A stretch of 64,000 nucleotides of DNA, taken from assembly GCA_903813345.2 (NCBI GenBank), contig CAIIXF020000009.1:7434030-7498029 (forward strand). Direction: 5' to 3'. This DNA comes from Owenia fusiformis (lineage: Eukaryota; Annelida; Polychaeta; Sabellida; Oweniidae). The position numbers and the translations under genes were made by a program. Positions 63,828 through 64,000 of the stretch are shown in pieces. Numbering within the stretch: the stretch's first letter is position 1; each line of letters begins with the position of its first letter. The notes under the pieces were generated by a model. The model was not told the origin of the DNA. It searched no databases and was given only the letters and a program-made list of their open reading frames with translations.

Positions 63828-64000
63828 CGAGGGTTGTCCCAGAAGTAATGCACTATATGCTCTAACTGTATCAATAATTGATATTTTTCCATGAAATTTT
63901 CGTTAAATGATCCTTAGAGACATTTTGATTATTCTACAAATTTTCATGTTGACTGATAAAACTATATTGATGTTATGATAAAATCAAGTTGGTGGGTTTT
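63828..64000 (-). mobile_element. TIR element copy 2, cut by the window edge
   Basis: Begins CGAGGGTTGTCCCAGAAGTA after a TA, and follows the element at 39074-40110 base for base with about 15% difference to the end of the window. Confidence 0.85.

Overview
This window is AT-rich, intron-bearing DNA from an animal. It has a class A GPCR, a kinesin with metazoan-type exon/intron structure, an AT-AC (U12-type) intron, an APE-type LINE with a 2A-like peptide, and many Tc1/mariner-type elements and foldback MITEs. This points to an invertebrate, probably marine. The phylum cannot be fixed from the sequence alone. No rRNA or tRNA gene and no CRISPR array was recognised.

Layout. 1-3,062: transposon remnants, namely a degenerate mariner-like element at 189-1095 and a 720-bp foldback at 2343-3062. 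3,420-4,763: an intact single-exon rhodopsin-type GPCR. 4,767-9,910: non-coding DNA with a foldback at 6830-7625 and small tandem repeats. 9,911-18,766: a nested inverted-repeat complex built from ~144-bp and ~175-bp units, which surrounds a small Cys-rich (CXC-like) reading frame on the minus strand. 18,961-24,628: a TA-flanked inverted-repeat element interrupted by a nearly intact LINE on the minus strand. 24,691-26,655: a 2-kb TIR transposon, with a second copy at 52,732-54,734.

The centrepiece is one plus-strand gene that I reconstruct from 27,803 to 59,134. Exons 1-8 encode a complete kinesin-3-type motor plus neck. Exons 9-13 encode a short helical segment and an FHA domain. Exon 14 is an acidic linker. 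Next come eleven tandem exon copies, mostly 267 bp and all flanked by phase-1 introns, that encode RRM-like modules resembling those of PARP10/PARP14 and NMI/IFI35. The last, 2.3-kb exon encodes an FN3-like domain, a P-loop GTPase domain and a Cys/His cluster. Every junction I could place is in phase. Leaving out one frameshifted repeat exon, the coding exons sum to 6,831 nt, or 2,276 residues plus stop. A kinesin fused to an array of innate-immunity-type RRMs and a large GTPase is not an architecture I know, and it is the main candidate for something undescribed. The link to the final GTPase exon crosses a 7.3-kb transposon-filled intron and is the weakest join.

Within that gene, intron 1 looks like a U12-type AT-AC intron, intron 4 uses a GC donor, and many introns host MITEs or mariner copies. 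The repeat exons R7-R10 lie in a near-perfect 410-bp tandem array, which suggests recent unequal crossing-over. 59,343-64,000 holds further transposon fragments, including a nested mariner/MITE and the start of another TIR element cut by the window edge.
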